DNA of 64,000 nucleotides. It comes from Owenia fusiformis (Eukaryota > Annelida > Polychaeta > Sabellida > Oweniidae). Below, piece after piece: positions 35,521-49,200 of this stretch. Both the position numbers and the translations under genes were made by a program. The notes beneath the pieces were generated by a model. The model was not told where the DNA came from and made no database searches. It saw only the letters and a list, made by a program, of their open reading frames with translations. Position 1 is the first letter of the stretch. Each line of letters begins with the position of its first letter. Location of the stretch: assembly GCA_903813345.2 (NCBI GenBank), contig CAIIXF020000001.1, positions 57,150,270-57,214,269 of the forward strand, read 5' to 3'.

Positions 35521-36779
35521 ACTGTAGGAGAAAATTCGAATTTTTTTGAGCTATTAGGTCAATATTTGGCTTAACACCTTCTTTGACATACCTATTTTCT
35601 TAAAATGTATGGATAAACTATCAATTTCAGCATTAAGAAGTGTAAATTCAGTTCAAAGCTTCTATAAAGGGAGTCCCACTTATAGATTTTTAAGATCCAC
35701 CACGTTTCAAGAGGAATATCAACTGAAATAAAGTTCATCCAGGGGGTTTCTTTTTAGATAATGAAAATATATGTTAGTCTTGATGAAATATCCAAAGTTA
35801 AATATATTTTGACACTGGTCGATGATCGTTGAATGGCCCCCTGTACTAATTGTTGCACTTTTAAACTGCTCTGTGGTGTAATTGTATTTTTATGAATCGC
35901 TCCTTTGATGTCATCAATAGGTGTTTTCAAGGTATCTTAGTACAACTGTTTATTTACCAACTATCAAAATGGATTCAAAAATAAAATTAAGTATGAAAAT
36001 GTTCACACATCAAGACGGTTATTTTGAAATCTTTTCGTGCAGACCTGACCCACCTCGAACCACTTTAGGCTCAAATGGAGGTCAGATTATTAAAGCTAAC
36101 CCTTTCAGCTTTCCAATGGCGTATTGAAACTACACTCTATTTTCAAATATCAAATCTTATTTCGGCCGAAAAGAAAAATGCTGATGCATTTTGTAGCATA
36201 ATGGGGCCCACTGCACTTAATGACCCCTATCTCAGCTTATCTTGGTTCAAACTATTAATGTTCTCCAAAGTATAATTTGACATTTAATTAGTTATTTTAA
36301 ACCTAAAATTAATCCATTCTTGCAATAAGGGTATTTGTCTCAGCTTTCCAATGGTGTATTGGAACCGTAGTTCAGAGATGGTCATTTACATCACGCTAGT
36401 TTGCTCTACTATATATCAAATGTCTACAATTGATACCATATTAACATTCAATTTCTATATGATCTTTGCACAGTTCCTTCATTTCGTTCTTGTTAAGAAT
36501 AAAGGTATTTTTAAATTAAATACAAATGTACGTTGGTTTGTTATTACTAGTATATCATATGAATGCAGTGATATTAGAAATCATAGAGGTATCTTTGAAA
36601 CCTATGCCACGTTTTAAATTGTAAACTTAGCTCTGATGAAATATAGTTGGCTTAAGCTGCTGTCACACTAGCCATGTAGGCTCACCGTTCGCCAACGCAT
36701 ACAGGAACAACCCCTACGCATACTAATGGAATGAATTAAAAGTAAGTGGTTTCGGGACGTGTTTCCAAAAGTATTCTGA

Positions 36780-37120
36780 AACCGTTCACTATTTTGTAAA
36801 CCACGATTTTCTCCCGATTCTTCTAAGCCATTCAGATTTTGTTTTGTATACCCCAATTTTATCCCAATTTTTGTTGTGAAATCCCGATTTTATTCCGATT
36901 ATTCCAAGCAAATCCGATTTTATACCTATTTATTTTTTGGTTATCCCGATTTTATCCCGATTTATTTGTAATATCCCGATTTTATCCCGACTTTTTAGAA
37001 TTATTGATTTAGTATTTGTAACCCCGATTTCCTTTACAACATCCCGACTTCCTCCCGATTTTCACCAAGATTTTCTTTGATCCCGATTCCTCGAGATTTA
37101 AAAAAAATATCCCTATTTCT
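36780..37120. repeat. Degenerate ATCCCGATTTT simple repeat
   Basis: At least ten irregular copies of (A)TCCCGATTT(TAT), separated by 5-20 bases. Shorter copies also lie near 32310-32430. Probably a decayed satellite. Confidence 0.7.
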
Positions 37121-37200
37121 ATTTTTTACTTGACAGGTACAGGTATGTAATTATGTCAGACCTAAAACATGAAATATTAATAAATATAAAAAATATTTAC

Positions 37201-37270
37201 TTTATTCCGAGGGACAATATGATATTTGCCGAAGGCCAGAGCGAAATATCATATTGTCACGAGAAATAAA
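37201..37270. repeat. Hairpin with perfect 15-bp core stem
   Basis: GACAATATGATATTT (37213-37227) pairs with AAATATCATATTGTC, and the outer TTTATT / AATAAA also pairs. The loop is GCCGAAGGCC. Same style as the units at 53399-53536. Confidence 0.75.
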
Positions 37271-38913
37271 CCCATACTAAATATCGACCAGTGAATAAGC
37301 TAATATTCCAAAATATTCATAACTCTCTTCATAAAATCATTAGTTCAATATCCATATCTGATTTTTGTATGAAAGAAAATCAGACTATATTTAGTCTACA
37401 AAATATGACATAACTTTATGAAATTTTGAAATATAACAATTTTATTGTATAACATGAACTTAAACGCATCAATATAAAGAATCAAAAATATGGGATACAC
37501 GTTCATCAGGGCATTCGCTTATTGCTCAGATTTATATGACGTCGACTGTGTCAGAGCATGATGATACGTTTTTAAGAGAACCTGTAATAGAACTTAATTA
37601 TGGTCTTCTATGTAGATCTCGTCTACGTAGTATTTCTTTGCCCACTTGATATTGAAGATATTGGAAAAATAGTTGCAGTAAGCTCCTTAAAAACAGTTGA
37701 AATGGGGACAATTATCACTTGTCTTGTCATAAGTAAGTCCACGTTCGCGCACGTGGAAGTTATCTACCAATGTGTAAACCTCGTACTCCATAATTGCCTC
37801 TTCAATACTACCTTTTTATCACAAGAACACCATGTGACTTGATATCAAAACAAACATCCACCACAATGTGGCGTCCGTCTTTTTGGGATGAAATATTCAA
37901 AATGAGTAATCTTTTGGAAATAGACCACGGATAAATCATAATTTAACTATTTTATGCTCATGTCAAACACTGTTTACAATAACTTAATCTCAAGAATTTT
38001 TGATTTTCAACACATGTATCTAACGTGTCATGTAACAAGTTTCAATCGAATTTGAAGGATGTAGTCACTTAGCAACGAATAAGAGGACTGAAGGCCATTC
38101 TGCCTAACATATCTGTTACTCGGAATATCCATTTGCATGAAAGGCATGCTTTTGAAGATAAGAAAACGGAATTGTGCGACTTTTTTGAATCGTCCTAGCA
38201 AAAATAAAAGGATTTATAAGTAACAGTTATATCATTTTTCATGTAACATAAATATGCTTGATGTTTATAATCCTCCCAGATGGTACTGAACATAAAATCA
38301 ACATATATGTCCGAATGAAATATAGTCCTACGCAAATCGTAAAGCAGGGACGACTGAGCAAAAACAACAAATATCTAACGAAAAGCAAATGTCCCAACAA
38401 ATATTTGACAAAAATTTCCTAAAACTTGGATGAACAGAATCGCCCCTCTTGGCCGAATGAATGACAGGCATAAGCAAATGTTTGCTCACAGCAACCATCC
38501 TTGTCATGCGTATTATCATGACTCCATTTCATAAAGTTTGTGACGATTTCTAGCTTATCTTACCATATATCAATGTATCAATTTTAATGAATTTCATTTA
38601 TTGCATTTTCAAATGCGTCCATATTTCATGAGGTCTTATTCAGAATTGAAACAATTCGATTTGCACTCTCCCATTTAATTCAAGTAAAGATGTTTAGCAG
38701 AAAACTGTATTGTACAACCATCGACGGTCCTAGAAATATGTGACATCTATGTGCATGCGGTCGCAATCTATTTTCTAATGGTTACTCCTATCGGTAACGG
38801 TAGTTGACTGAGGGCCTTATGGTATCTACAACACTAAACTAAATGTTTACTGCCAGGGCATTATGGAGGTTATAATAACAAAAGCAATGGATATTAAATA
38901 AAAAATAATATCC

Positions 38914-38919
38914 TTTATT
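38914..38919 (-). terminator. Candidate poly(A) signal AATAAA
   Basis: Minus-strand AATAAAGG followed by a T-rich stretch, placed at the edge of the CpG-poor zone. An alternative nearer signal lies at 40399-40404. Confidence 0.4.
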
Positions 38920-40398
38920 GATTTGGCATTTTACAGATATACTAATGACATATAAATGATAATATCAACTATATTCTACTGCACAACTTACAAATATATG
39001 TATATTTAGTACATTACAATTAATTATCTTGGAAAGCACCATCCGTTTTAGCTGTACTTGTACCTTGGAGTAATTTCACTTATAAAAGTACATTCAGTTT
39101 GTGCATGGGCTTTCCACAAAAAAGCCCATGGTTTGTGTAAACATTCTTCAGTAAAGGCCCATAAACCAGAGGCATATAAAACATGTATAACTTCAGATAT
39201 GTAAAGGAATGAATTGTCTTACTGTGAATTGTCTTACCTTACTCCAAGCAATGGTTTTCACAGAATCTACAGTAGCAACATGGTGTCACCAATGATGCGT
39301 TTGGTTTGTTGTTAGGATTTAAAAAATCTATTTTGAAATGAACGCCAATATGCGAACAAAATATGAAACATCCTAAACGATGTAAAAGAACTGGCCGATA
39401 GTTTAATAATACTGGTCTATAGATGTAATTGTCACCAGTACATTCCAAACATTAAATATTTCCAAACCCTCATCTCTAATCAAATTGTGTGAAATGAAGT
39501 ACTATATTGTCCATGAACGCAAAGTGTAAAGCAGGATGGGATTGTCGTCTGTCTTAGAGACCATTTCTCAGGCACTGGTTGGTTTCAGGGACAATTTGAC
39601 TGCATGAATGAAGAGCGTTCATGTGTACTAATTGAAATACCATTATGTTTATACGTTGCTTTGCATTTCTGACTCATTCTTCAGCTGTATATCATTGTTT
39701 GATTTACATTTAAGTTTCAGAAGTATAAATTAATGAAACCTCTACATGTACATGGTTAAGGTCAAATTCATTAGATTGTTCTGACCTTCAACCGATATGA
39801 ATGAATGTAAAATGAATCAAAATCTCAAGCTTGTGTGTGCATTTGTCTACAAACACTTTCCTTCCTGCTTTGGTCATAGACTAATGACATATTTACAGTG
39901 GAGCATTCCTCAATAATATACATGTACAGTAGCAAATTATCAAAGATATGATGAAACAATGGTTGTTAATGTATATTTGTCTCAATTTCTCATACAGTCA
40001 TACATAAACATCCGTTTTGATATTTTCCATTAATATTTCCAAAGATACAAACACACATTTGCTGTATCTCAGTTCCAACTCCAACTTGGGATGGATGTGT
40101 GTACATAATGGTTGTTGTACCCTTATAACAACAGATGTTTGTTCATGAGTTTTGTAGTTATGCATTCCATGCAAAGGTACATGTAGGCTTGTTTTCACAA
40201 GAATTTTCTCGTATTCCCTGCTTACATAAAGGCTACAAGTGCAATGCCCTCATAAACAAATGCTTGTCTTGTGTGTATTGTAAGTTATACAACATGCTTC
40301 CTGTGTGTCCTTTTTATATTTATGGTATACCTTCCAAGATGCATCAAGTACAGGGCAACACACAAAAAAATCATGAGGATTCCTACATAATTAAGAAA

Positions 40399-40404
40399 TT
40401 TATT
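40399..40404 (-). terminator. Alternative poly(A) signal AATAAA
   Basis: Minus-strand AATAAA about 300 bp after the proposed stop codon. It would give a short 3' UTR. Confidence 0.35.
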
Positions 40405-40701
40405 CCAAAATTAGTGGGTGTCACCTTGTTTGTACTTGGAACATAAAGGCTGGTGCCATAGTTTCATAAAAAAATGATTCTTGTAGTATGTCTTGTATAT
40501 CTTGTATTAGTTTGTGCACTAACACACAAGCACGCATACTTAGGCCACTGTCATGCCTTGTCTTGGTCCATTGGTATTTGGACAACTCGGGGGGCAACTT
40601 ATTCTAGATTTTGTGTTCTATTGATTCTAATTAGAATACGTCCAGTTTGTGTAATCTCGACAGCAAATTTTGTCCAGTGCACATGTAGGTACAAACAAAG
40701 G

Positions 40702-43700
40702 TCATGTCTTTCCAGCAGTTGCAAAGAACTGAACCTGCAAAACATACATAACATTTGAACACTCGTAAAATAAAGTGACATTTGATAAACAATATATAGT
40801 AAATGTGATATTGTAATGTCAATCATTGCAAAAGAAATAAAAATACAATGGTAACATAACAGTGGAAAAAACGTAGTAATGAGTGCCTACTTCTCTTTTA
40901 CAAAAGGTTAAAGGTCAAAATGTATCTATACCCATGTTTGTCATTTCGATTCATGTTCAATTATTTTGTTGTTTGTCACTGAATAAGATGCAATGCAATA
41001 CAGACACAAGTAGAGTACATACCACACTCTCGCCAAGACTAGAGAAGCTGGCTTTACGCTGAACATTTGGGCTGATGGCATCAAGCATTCCACTACGACT
41101 CTCCTTCACCTGCTGATCCTGAACAGAAACATTTACTCAACTAGTGATCCAAATAGTAAACTGGTTATTTACAAAATAAATAATAACACAATGATACAAA
41201 GTGTAAAACATGTCCACATACTTAACACTTCCCAAAATGCACAAGAACTAATCAGTAAAACGTTAATACATGTTCCAAGAAACATCCCTAGAAATTTCAG
41301 ATCGATCTTTCAAACTGTTCAGCTGCAATCGCAGACAAGACATTTAAGACTAAATTTTCAGGATGTTTGTTGCAGTTTTGGAGGATACTGTAAGTACAGA
41401 CAGGTCTTGTTTACTTTTCTAATTTGAAGCTATGATTTTCAGGTATGATGCATCAGACATTTTCATTTAAAGTTGAAAGCTACTGAAAAGCATACAGTAA
41501 ACCTGTCTAATTCAAATGCCTCTGGGACCAGTCAATATTGTTCGGATTAGGAGGTGTTCATACAGTACATGTATCTCAAGATTTGTGCAGCATGTCGGCC
41601 AATGAGAGACAACAAGCTTGGAACTGAGAAAAAGTGCTCACATTGAGAGCTGTTTAGATAAGAGAGGTGTTTGGATATACAGATTTCACTGTAATTGGAT
41701 TCAAAGCAGCATTTCTATGAAAACAGTCAAAACCCAAACCATGAAGACATTATAAATGACATGTAACACTTGCTTGCCTGTATTGGATTACTGAAACCTA
41801 CTGGTACTATCAAGGGGCCAAGACTTGAAGTACTGGATCGTCGTCTCCTGTTCTGACTAGGAGGAGACAAAAGGCTTGGATCCTGGTGGTGCAGAAGTTG
41901 ACAAGCATCAACACTGATTTCTGGTTTGCTTCTACTTTCTAGCTTGCTCCTTGTATGTTGTTCCCTCTCCCTACCATCTCCTGCCCCTCTTCCATCAGGA
42001 ACTCCCCTTCCATCATGAGCCCCTCCTCCCCTGCTGTCACGACATTGGAAACTTTTCCTCCGACTCCTTGGTGAGATTTCTCTCAGTGATGATGTCTGGA
42101 AAAAATGAAAGAATATGAATAGTTGAAATCTTGCTTTTGTTATGAAAAGTATCACTTGAAATTAAAAAATCTTGCTTTTGCTATGAAAAGTATCACTTGA
42201 AATTAAAAAAATATTTATAGCACACGAAGGATGTGATATAAATGCACACAAGTAAATATAATGAATATGATGAAATAAATTGTTTTAAATGATTGTTATA
42301 AAGAGTGAAACCAGTCAAAAGGGAACATCCTAAAAAGGGTCTCGTGAAAATGAACATTTGTGACATAATGGCAAATCCAGATTTGAAATCTTGCTTTAGT
42401 CATGACAATTTGATGGTATCATCCCAAATTGCACACAAATAAATATGATGAATACTGAATACTAGTGAGAATGGGTAATTCCAATTTCAAATTTCAATTG
42501 TAAAAAGGAGCCAACCAGTATCTATAATAAATAAGTTATAGTTAGCTACTTGAACAAGTAGAGATTACAGTACTCACAGAATTGGAATTAGGTGAATTAG
42601 ATTTACAAGATGTAGGCTGGATACCATGAATACTGGAGTGCCTTCTTTGTGGGGTAGGGCTGTATGTAAACTGTTTCCTACTTGCTTGTACCTCTGGGGT
42701 ACCTGGTGCTAAAGAGAAACATAAACATTGATGAATATACGAGGGTATATCATAAAGTTCTCATAATATCTCTCTAATTTTTTTATTTTTCAATATATTC
42801 TGATGAATTTTTCACAGAATGTGAAGTAAAGAATGCTCTATTAATCTATCAAAAAATATTTGGTATAACAGAAATATTATTTAAGAAATGGTTGCCATAG
42901 TAACCGGAAATCAAGACACCCGGGGCAAATAAAAAATCGCACAGGAATAGCCCCAACTAACCATGTTTAAATGCATAATAAGTTATCAAATAAGCTATGA
43001 AACACATCAAATTGTTAAATACAATGTATTCTTGACTGTTTTAAACTATTATAATGGTCATGTGAATTGTGTGATCTCATAATGGATGATTGTAATGCTT
43101 CATTAGAAGTGATGTTAGACACTACAACTGTTTTGTCAAATATTCCAAGGAAAGTAGATTTTCCACTTTAGTTCATCTTAAATAAATAATAGACCACACA
43201 TAGGGTGTAATTATATTGATATCTTTGCAACATATTTGTTTTAGATCATCTTTAGTATGAACAAAGGACTTTTCAAACTAAACTTAACTTTTTATCAGCG
43301 TGAATATTATTTTTCTGATGTTCCCTGCATCTATGCATTATCTAACTCAGTCATTTCTGATCATTAAGCTTTGATTCTCAGAGTCTGGTATCACATCTAA
43401 TGAAACATGTAAACATCCCCTATGACACCACACAATCCACATGATCAATTTATTTTATAGTTAAAGCATTTAACAACATATTCAAGTTAACATTTTAATG
43501 AGTTTGGTAATTTATGAGAGTTTATTATGTATGTAAACAAGGTTAATTAAGCTCATTCTCTCAATTATTTTTATGTGCCCCGGGTGCCTTGATTTCTGGT
43601 TACTATGGCAACCATTTCTTATCTAATATTTCTGTTATACCAAATATTTTTTGATAGATTGATAAAGTATTCTATACTGCAGATTCTATGAAAATTTCAT

Positions 43701-46246
43701 TAGAATATATTGAAAAATAAAAAATTAGAGAGATATTATGAGAACTTTATGATATACCCTCGTATTCATTGTTGCTGTAAGTATGTGAAGGAAATAACAG
43801 AGATCAACCTGGCTATGATGTTAAATATCGTTATATAATAAATTATGCTCATAGACTTTATAATATTTAATTTGCCTATTTTGTTTTATCAGTATTTTCG
43901 ATGGGTTTTATACATGGTTATTAATATGTTGTTTTCTTGTGAAGTTTGTACTTAAAATCTAAAATGCATTTTGTTTTAACATACACTATCTACTTATTCA
44001 AACAAATCAATATATAATTTAGCAAATTAATATATACCGGTAACGACCTATGTATGCAATGTACATGTATGAAAAGGTTTTATATGTACCACATATATAA
44101 AAAATATATAATATTACAGTTGGCATTATTGTCAAACTACATTTTTTTCATTCATTTATTAATTTAGAACTACGGTTTTGTATCAGCAGCACACCTTCAC
44201 AGGTGCGTCTTTACAGTAAAACACACCGGCTTGGTGGGCAAGGCTAAATATAACTAAAATTGCGTCTATAGGTTCTTAAAAAAAAAATTGGCATATAATG
44301 GCTAATTGCAGAAGGTATTTTTGCTGTGTTTGTTGGGAACAAACTCAAGGATAAAAAAATTGAAAATCGTAAGTAAAATGTTTCATAAAATAATATTTAT
44401 GATTGCATAATGAAATTTAAATACATCGATTTTTTCTAATATCGAAGCATCTACAGTTAATGCTAGCTACCTTAGTCTACATATCTAGTATAAACTATAA
44501 CGAATACATCATTAAACAAAAATAATAAGAACTCACAATTTAAACGACTTAATCTCTCACCTAGTAAAAATAAAATGGCAGATGTTAAACTTGAATTTGT
44601 TCAAAAATTAATACTTTGCAAATAAGAGTTGCATGAATTGTTGACGACTATTTTGTTATCGTACTAGAGCAACACATTTATGATGTAACACAGGGGAACT
44701 ATTGAATTGTTAGTAATGCATGACTTGGTTAGTTAAGATTGAGCTCATGCTTACATGTATTTTTCCTACTAACCATTCCTGTCCATTTTCAGTGAAAGTT
44801 GTAAGAAATCAAAGATGGTTCTCTCTCATCTCAATGGATCTTTGACAAAATGTTTTTCAATTAGGTTCCAGATTTGGAAATTAGGATGTTTCAAAAATAA
44901 GCAGTATGGTCAGAATTGGTCAGCATGGAAATGTTAATAATACACATGTATTTTATGTTTACAATACCTAAAGATACACCTTCATCAACTAATGTGATTA
45001 GTGGAAATGCAAAATGTAATTATTAGTAATTGTTAAGAAATTGATTTTTATATTTATATGATGGTCCTGTATACCATGTTTAAATCACTCAAATGAGTAA
45101 ACTGTCTATCTGGTATTACACCATATTATCACAGAAAATTTACAACAATATTCAGAATAAGACAGCTAACTGGTTCAGGTACTAATAAATATTGCTGAAA
45201 ATCATTTGAAGGGTTTTTTATTTCCAATTTAGTTGTATAATAACAGCAAAATGTCACCACCTACTATTTGTTACTGAAGCCAAATGCCAAACACTGAACT
45301 CAGAACACAAACAGCTAAACACCAACCACAGATCGTTGACACAAAAAAAGTTGGAGACTGTACCAATATGTCATCACTTTTGATGGTGACATATAAATTC
45401 GAGAAAATGAATACTTTGAGTACATTTTGAAGTAAAAAGTTAACAAAGTATGAGAACACTAGTAATAATAAATAGAGGATGAGAACACTGGACATACATT
45501 GTAATAAAGAGGTGGATTGGTATTAACTATATTAGCATTTTATGGCAATCTCAATCACCATATTTACAACTCCATAGATGGAATGCCTGCATGTATTGAA
45601 TATATGTTAAAAGTTGGATATAAAACTGTGAGCTACTTTTTATTTATTTCATTAAAACATATTAACATTTGTACATATTTGTGGTCATGACACCTGCATA
45701 GGTATGTAATTGACCACAATATAAATATCTACTATCTAATACTGTGCCCTCAATTTGTTCTAAGACATATCCTAGGTATCTAAGATATTATTTGAGCCAT
45801 TACACTTGGACATCCCTGTCTGGTGAAGAAACCTAGGCGACATTGCCTCTTTAAGAATTAAACATATCAATATTGTATTATTAATATGAGTTAAACTGTC
45901 TTGAAAACCTAGGCATGTAAAGAGGAAATTCATCCATGAAAGTACAACTTAGACAACTATATGTGCAGACTTGAAGGTGAATAAAGCTTACATCTCCAAA
46001 GATTTATATGTGATCAGGATCAAGAGCTAATCTTTAAAAAATAAATAAGAAAAAATATATTATTTGTACTTACAGGACTTTGCCTTTTGTATAGTTTTAA
46101 TGTACTCATCATCTACACTAAGGAATTGTTTGTTACTATGAGGTTCATCAACTGATTGAGAAGAATAGCCTTCACTTTTGGATATGAGGAGTTCTTCCAG
46201 GCGAGGTTTGTCAACCATGCTATGTCTGTGCATCTTGATTGACTGC
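40702..46246 (-). CDS. SCYL2-like exons 13-17: Ser/Arg-rich C-terminal tail
   Basis: 46074-46246 (RQSIKMHRHSMVDKPRLEEL...), 42578-42708 (SPGTPEVQASRKQFTYSPTP...), 41778-42095 (TSSLREISPRSRRKSF...), 41023-41118 (DQQVKESRSGMLDAISPNVQ...) and 40702-40734 (VQFFATAGKT, stop). Basic-Ser motifs RRHSS, RRKSF, RRRRSS and RKASF recur, suggestive of AGC-type kinase or 14-3-3 sites (inference). 41778-42095 includes a Gly/Arg/Asp run (DGRGVPDGRGAGDGRERE). Its donor is CAG|GCAAGC, a GC-AG intron candidate; an in-phase GT alternative lies 27 bp upstream (CCA|GTAGGT). The tail differs from vertebrate SCYL2. Confidence 0.72.
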
Positions 46247-49200
46247 CTGGAGATAAGAAGTAGAAATATCCAATTTAAATGTTGCACCATTACAAGTATT
46301 AAAAATTTGTGGTTGATACTGTAAATGCATGCATATCATAGTAAAAGGATTTGTGGCTATATGGAAGTTATCATGCTGATTAATTATCTTCTCAAATTTA
46401 TATAATTTACATATTAATCTATGTGGTGTGAAGAATGTTTTGACCACAAAAGAAATTGCTGAGCATGTGTTAAAAGTCACGTTTGTTAATCAGACAAGGA
46501 TAAATTCAATACTGAAAACAAACTTTTGGCTATTAAATCCACATATATTTTCAAATGTTACCTGCACGGAGTGTTATAGTTCATCCCTTCTATTTTCATT
46601 TTATTTCTCCGCTGTTTATCAATAATACTAAGCATTTCTTGAAGAAGTTCAATAAGTTGGCTGAACTGAAATTGTAAAATATATACTAGACTTTAAACAA
46701 CTGAAATTGATTAATATGGCATGGAATTAGTACAGATTCAAACTGCAAAGTTAATACTCGAAATATTTAATTATTTATTCAACAATAATTACATATATTA
46801 TTAAATGGTTTGAGGATATACATGTAAACCTGCTTGCTCCATTGAGAGGCCTTAGTGGTATATGGGGGACTTACCTGTTCCATTGTGAGGCCTTAGTGGT
46901 ATATGGGGGACTTACCTGTTCCATTGTGAGGCCTGGATGGACTGTGTATGGTATAAGTGGAGGCATTACTTTTGTAGCAATCAAATTGTGAGTCAGCCCA
47001 AATTTCTTGTCACTCAACATGTGTTTGTATATACCTGTTAAAACATTCATACATAAGCAAAGTTCATTCAGAATATAAGAAGAAACAAAATTTAGAACCA
47101 TTATGAACAAGATAGAATATAAAGGTTTTGTGTATACTATTAGCCTATGAGTAACATTACATGTATGTATAAATGAAACTAGATAATTGATGATACCGAT
47201 TACTGCCATTAGAACTTCTGTGTCCTGGTAGTTGACATCTGTAAGGAAAGGCAACACCTCATCTAAGATAATCATCTTATCAATACTGTCTAGGAGACGG
47301 TCAATACAAGCCAGGGCATTCATACGCATCTGAAAATTACCCAGATAAATAATAAATAGTAAGATAACTTGCTTTTTATTTGGATGTATTATTTCATTTT
47401 AATGGCATATGAATCCAAAACTATTTGTCTGGAAATTAACCCAGTATACCAAATAGTTCTAGATTTTCTTACAGAGAAACAAACAAGAAAATTGATTACC
47501 ATACCTTTTTATGTGTAATAAAATATAAATAAATGGACTGCTTACCTTGGGATTGGTTGCTTTTATGAAAACACTTTTAGCTTTTGGTAGGACTGTTTTC
47601 CTCATGACACTGTCATCAAGATATTCACCTATTGTGCCTATAGTGGCAATGGCAGCTTCCTAGAAGTACAGTATCTCACTTTACTAATTGTCTTGATTTT
47701 ATTCTACATATGCATTGAGACACTGGGTGCAGCATTTGATTTTTTAACACCTATTTGAAGTGTGTATGCAACCAGTTCAATGCAATCACGGTCAATAATT
47801 TGGCCCATTTTACAATTTCTTCATAAGATAAGTGTGTTACTTCATAATTATGTTTTTTGACAAGAATCAAACCATAAGCATTTATAACCACCCATAACAA
47901 TGTAAATATCTTATATATATTATATCAATACATGCTTATATATAACAAGCCTATTTTGAATAAAAATATCTTTCAATTTGAATACTAGTACATATACTAT
48001 AATGTGAATCGTGTTCATATAGTCGCAATAATATTCATATGAATCGTTACATTGAGGAATGACCTTTGATGAAGAAAAGCTGCTATCATGTATGTACCTG
48101 TCCTTGCAGGGAATTTGAGTCCAACATATTCATGATGATTGGCAAAATGTCTGTTTTTATCTCTTCTTTTGGCATTTTAGCTAGCACTATATCAAGATTA
48201 TCCAGTAATAATACTGTTGCCTGTAAAATAGAGGGCAGTTAAGTAATTCTGCATTAAGATAAAAAAATGTGTAAAAACAAGAAATGGATCATGCATTATT
48301 ATCAAAGAATATGTATTGAAAATATTAAGTGATGGTCTATGAGAAATTTCCTGCTCATCTCATTGAAACACCTTACCTGTACAGGCCTCTGCATACAACA
48401 GAGTTGTTTAAAACCTGGATAGATCTTCTCTGCAAACTCCTGGTGAGTTGCCACCTCTGTCATGGCTATAAATACTGGAATAACATTGAGAAGCAAGTCC
48501 TGATTCTTCAGCTCCTGACACAACCTTGGGAAGACATGGCGGTACAACAGTTTCTGAAAAGTTTTGACAAAGCTTTTAAGGATTGACAGACTTCAGTTTG
48601 AACATTGATAGCAACGATTACCCAAGTTTGAGAGAAACAACATCTGAACCTATTCTCCTGTATAAAGGCAAAATCTGCGAGCCCTTACTATAATCAAAAG
48701 GCCTGAAATTATGGTAACCATGACAAATATTTACCTTAGGTATTTCTGGGGTGATCATCTCTAAATCCTCTAAAAATTCTGTCTTGAACTTCTTGTCTCT
48801 GGAGTCCATCATCTCCAGTGTAAATAGGCACTGAACCACAGCATCATTGAAGTACTTTAACTGAAGTAATGAATTAGACAAATGCCATCAAGATTCAATG
48901 AGACATATCTATTTATTTCATTTATTAAAAGAGGACACACCTATTCCCAAAAATTTTCAACATCATCAACGCTCATTTATGAGAAGCTGACAAAGTTAAA
49001 TTAAAATGTATTAATTGAAAAGAAGTATTATATTAAAATGTGATGCACTAAATTAATATAATATAACCTGCATATAATGTGGATTTTTTAAAATAAAATA
49101 TTTTGCTCCAAATATGGAAATAAGAAGTGTCACAAAGATAAGAACTAAACATTGTATTGACAGTTTCTAACATCCTACATCTTCTCCAACATTCTGACAC

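Larger units (their letters stand above)
35521..38894. other. Intergenic downstream of the SCYL2-like gene
   Basis: Holds a CCCGATTTTAT-type degenerate simple repeat (36780-37120), a hairpin (37201-37270) and a shared CAGCTTTCCAATGG word at 36105 and 36338. No gene recognised. Confidence 0.45.
38895..40701 (-). other. Probable 3' UTR of the SCYL2-like gene
   Basis: Low CpG, like the gene body, from the stop codon to about 38.9 kb, where CpG rises. AATAAA on minus occurs at 40399-40404 and at 38914-38919; the latter coincides with the CpG step and has T-rich sequence after it. No coding exon was recognised. The extent is inferred. Confidence 0.45.

Noticed and set aside
40135-40758. Plus-strand frames of 94-103 codons
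   Set aside because: Antisense to the probable 3' UTR and last exon of the SCYL2-like gene; no motif.
48329-48586. Plus-strand 85-codon frame
   Set aside because: Antisense shadow of the HEAT exon 48377-48553.
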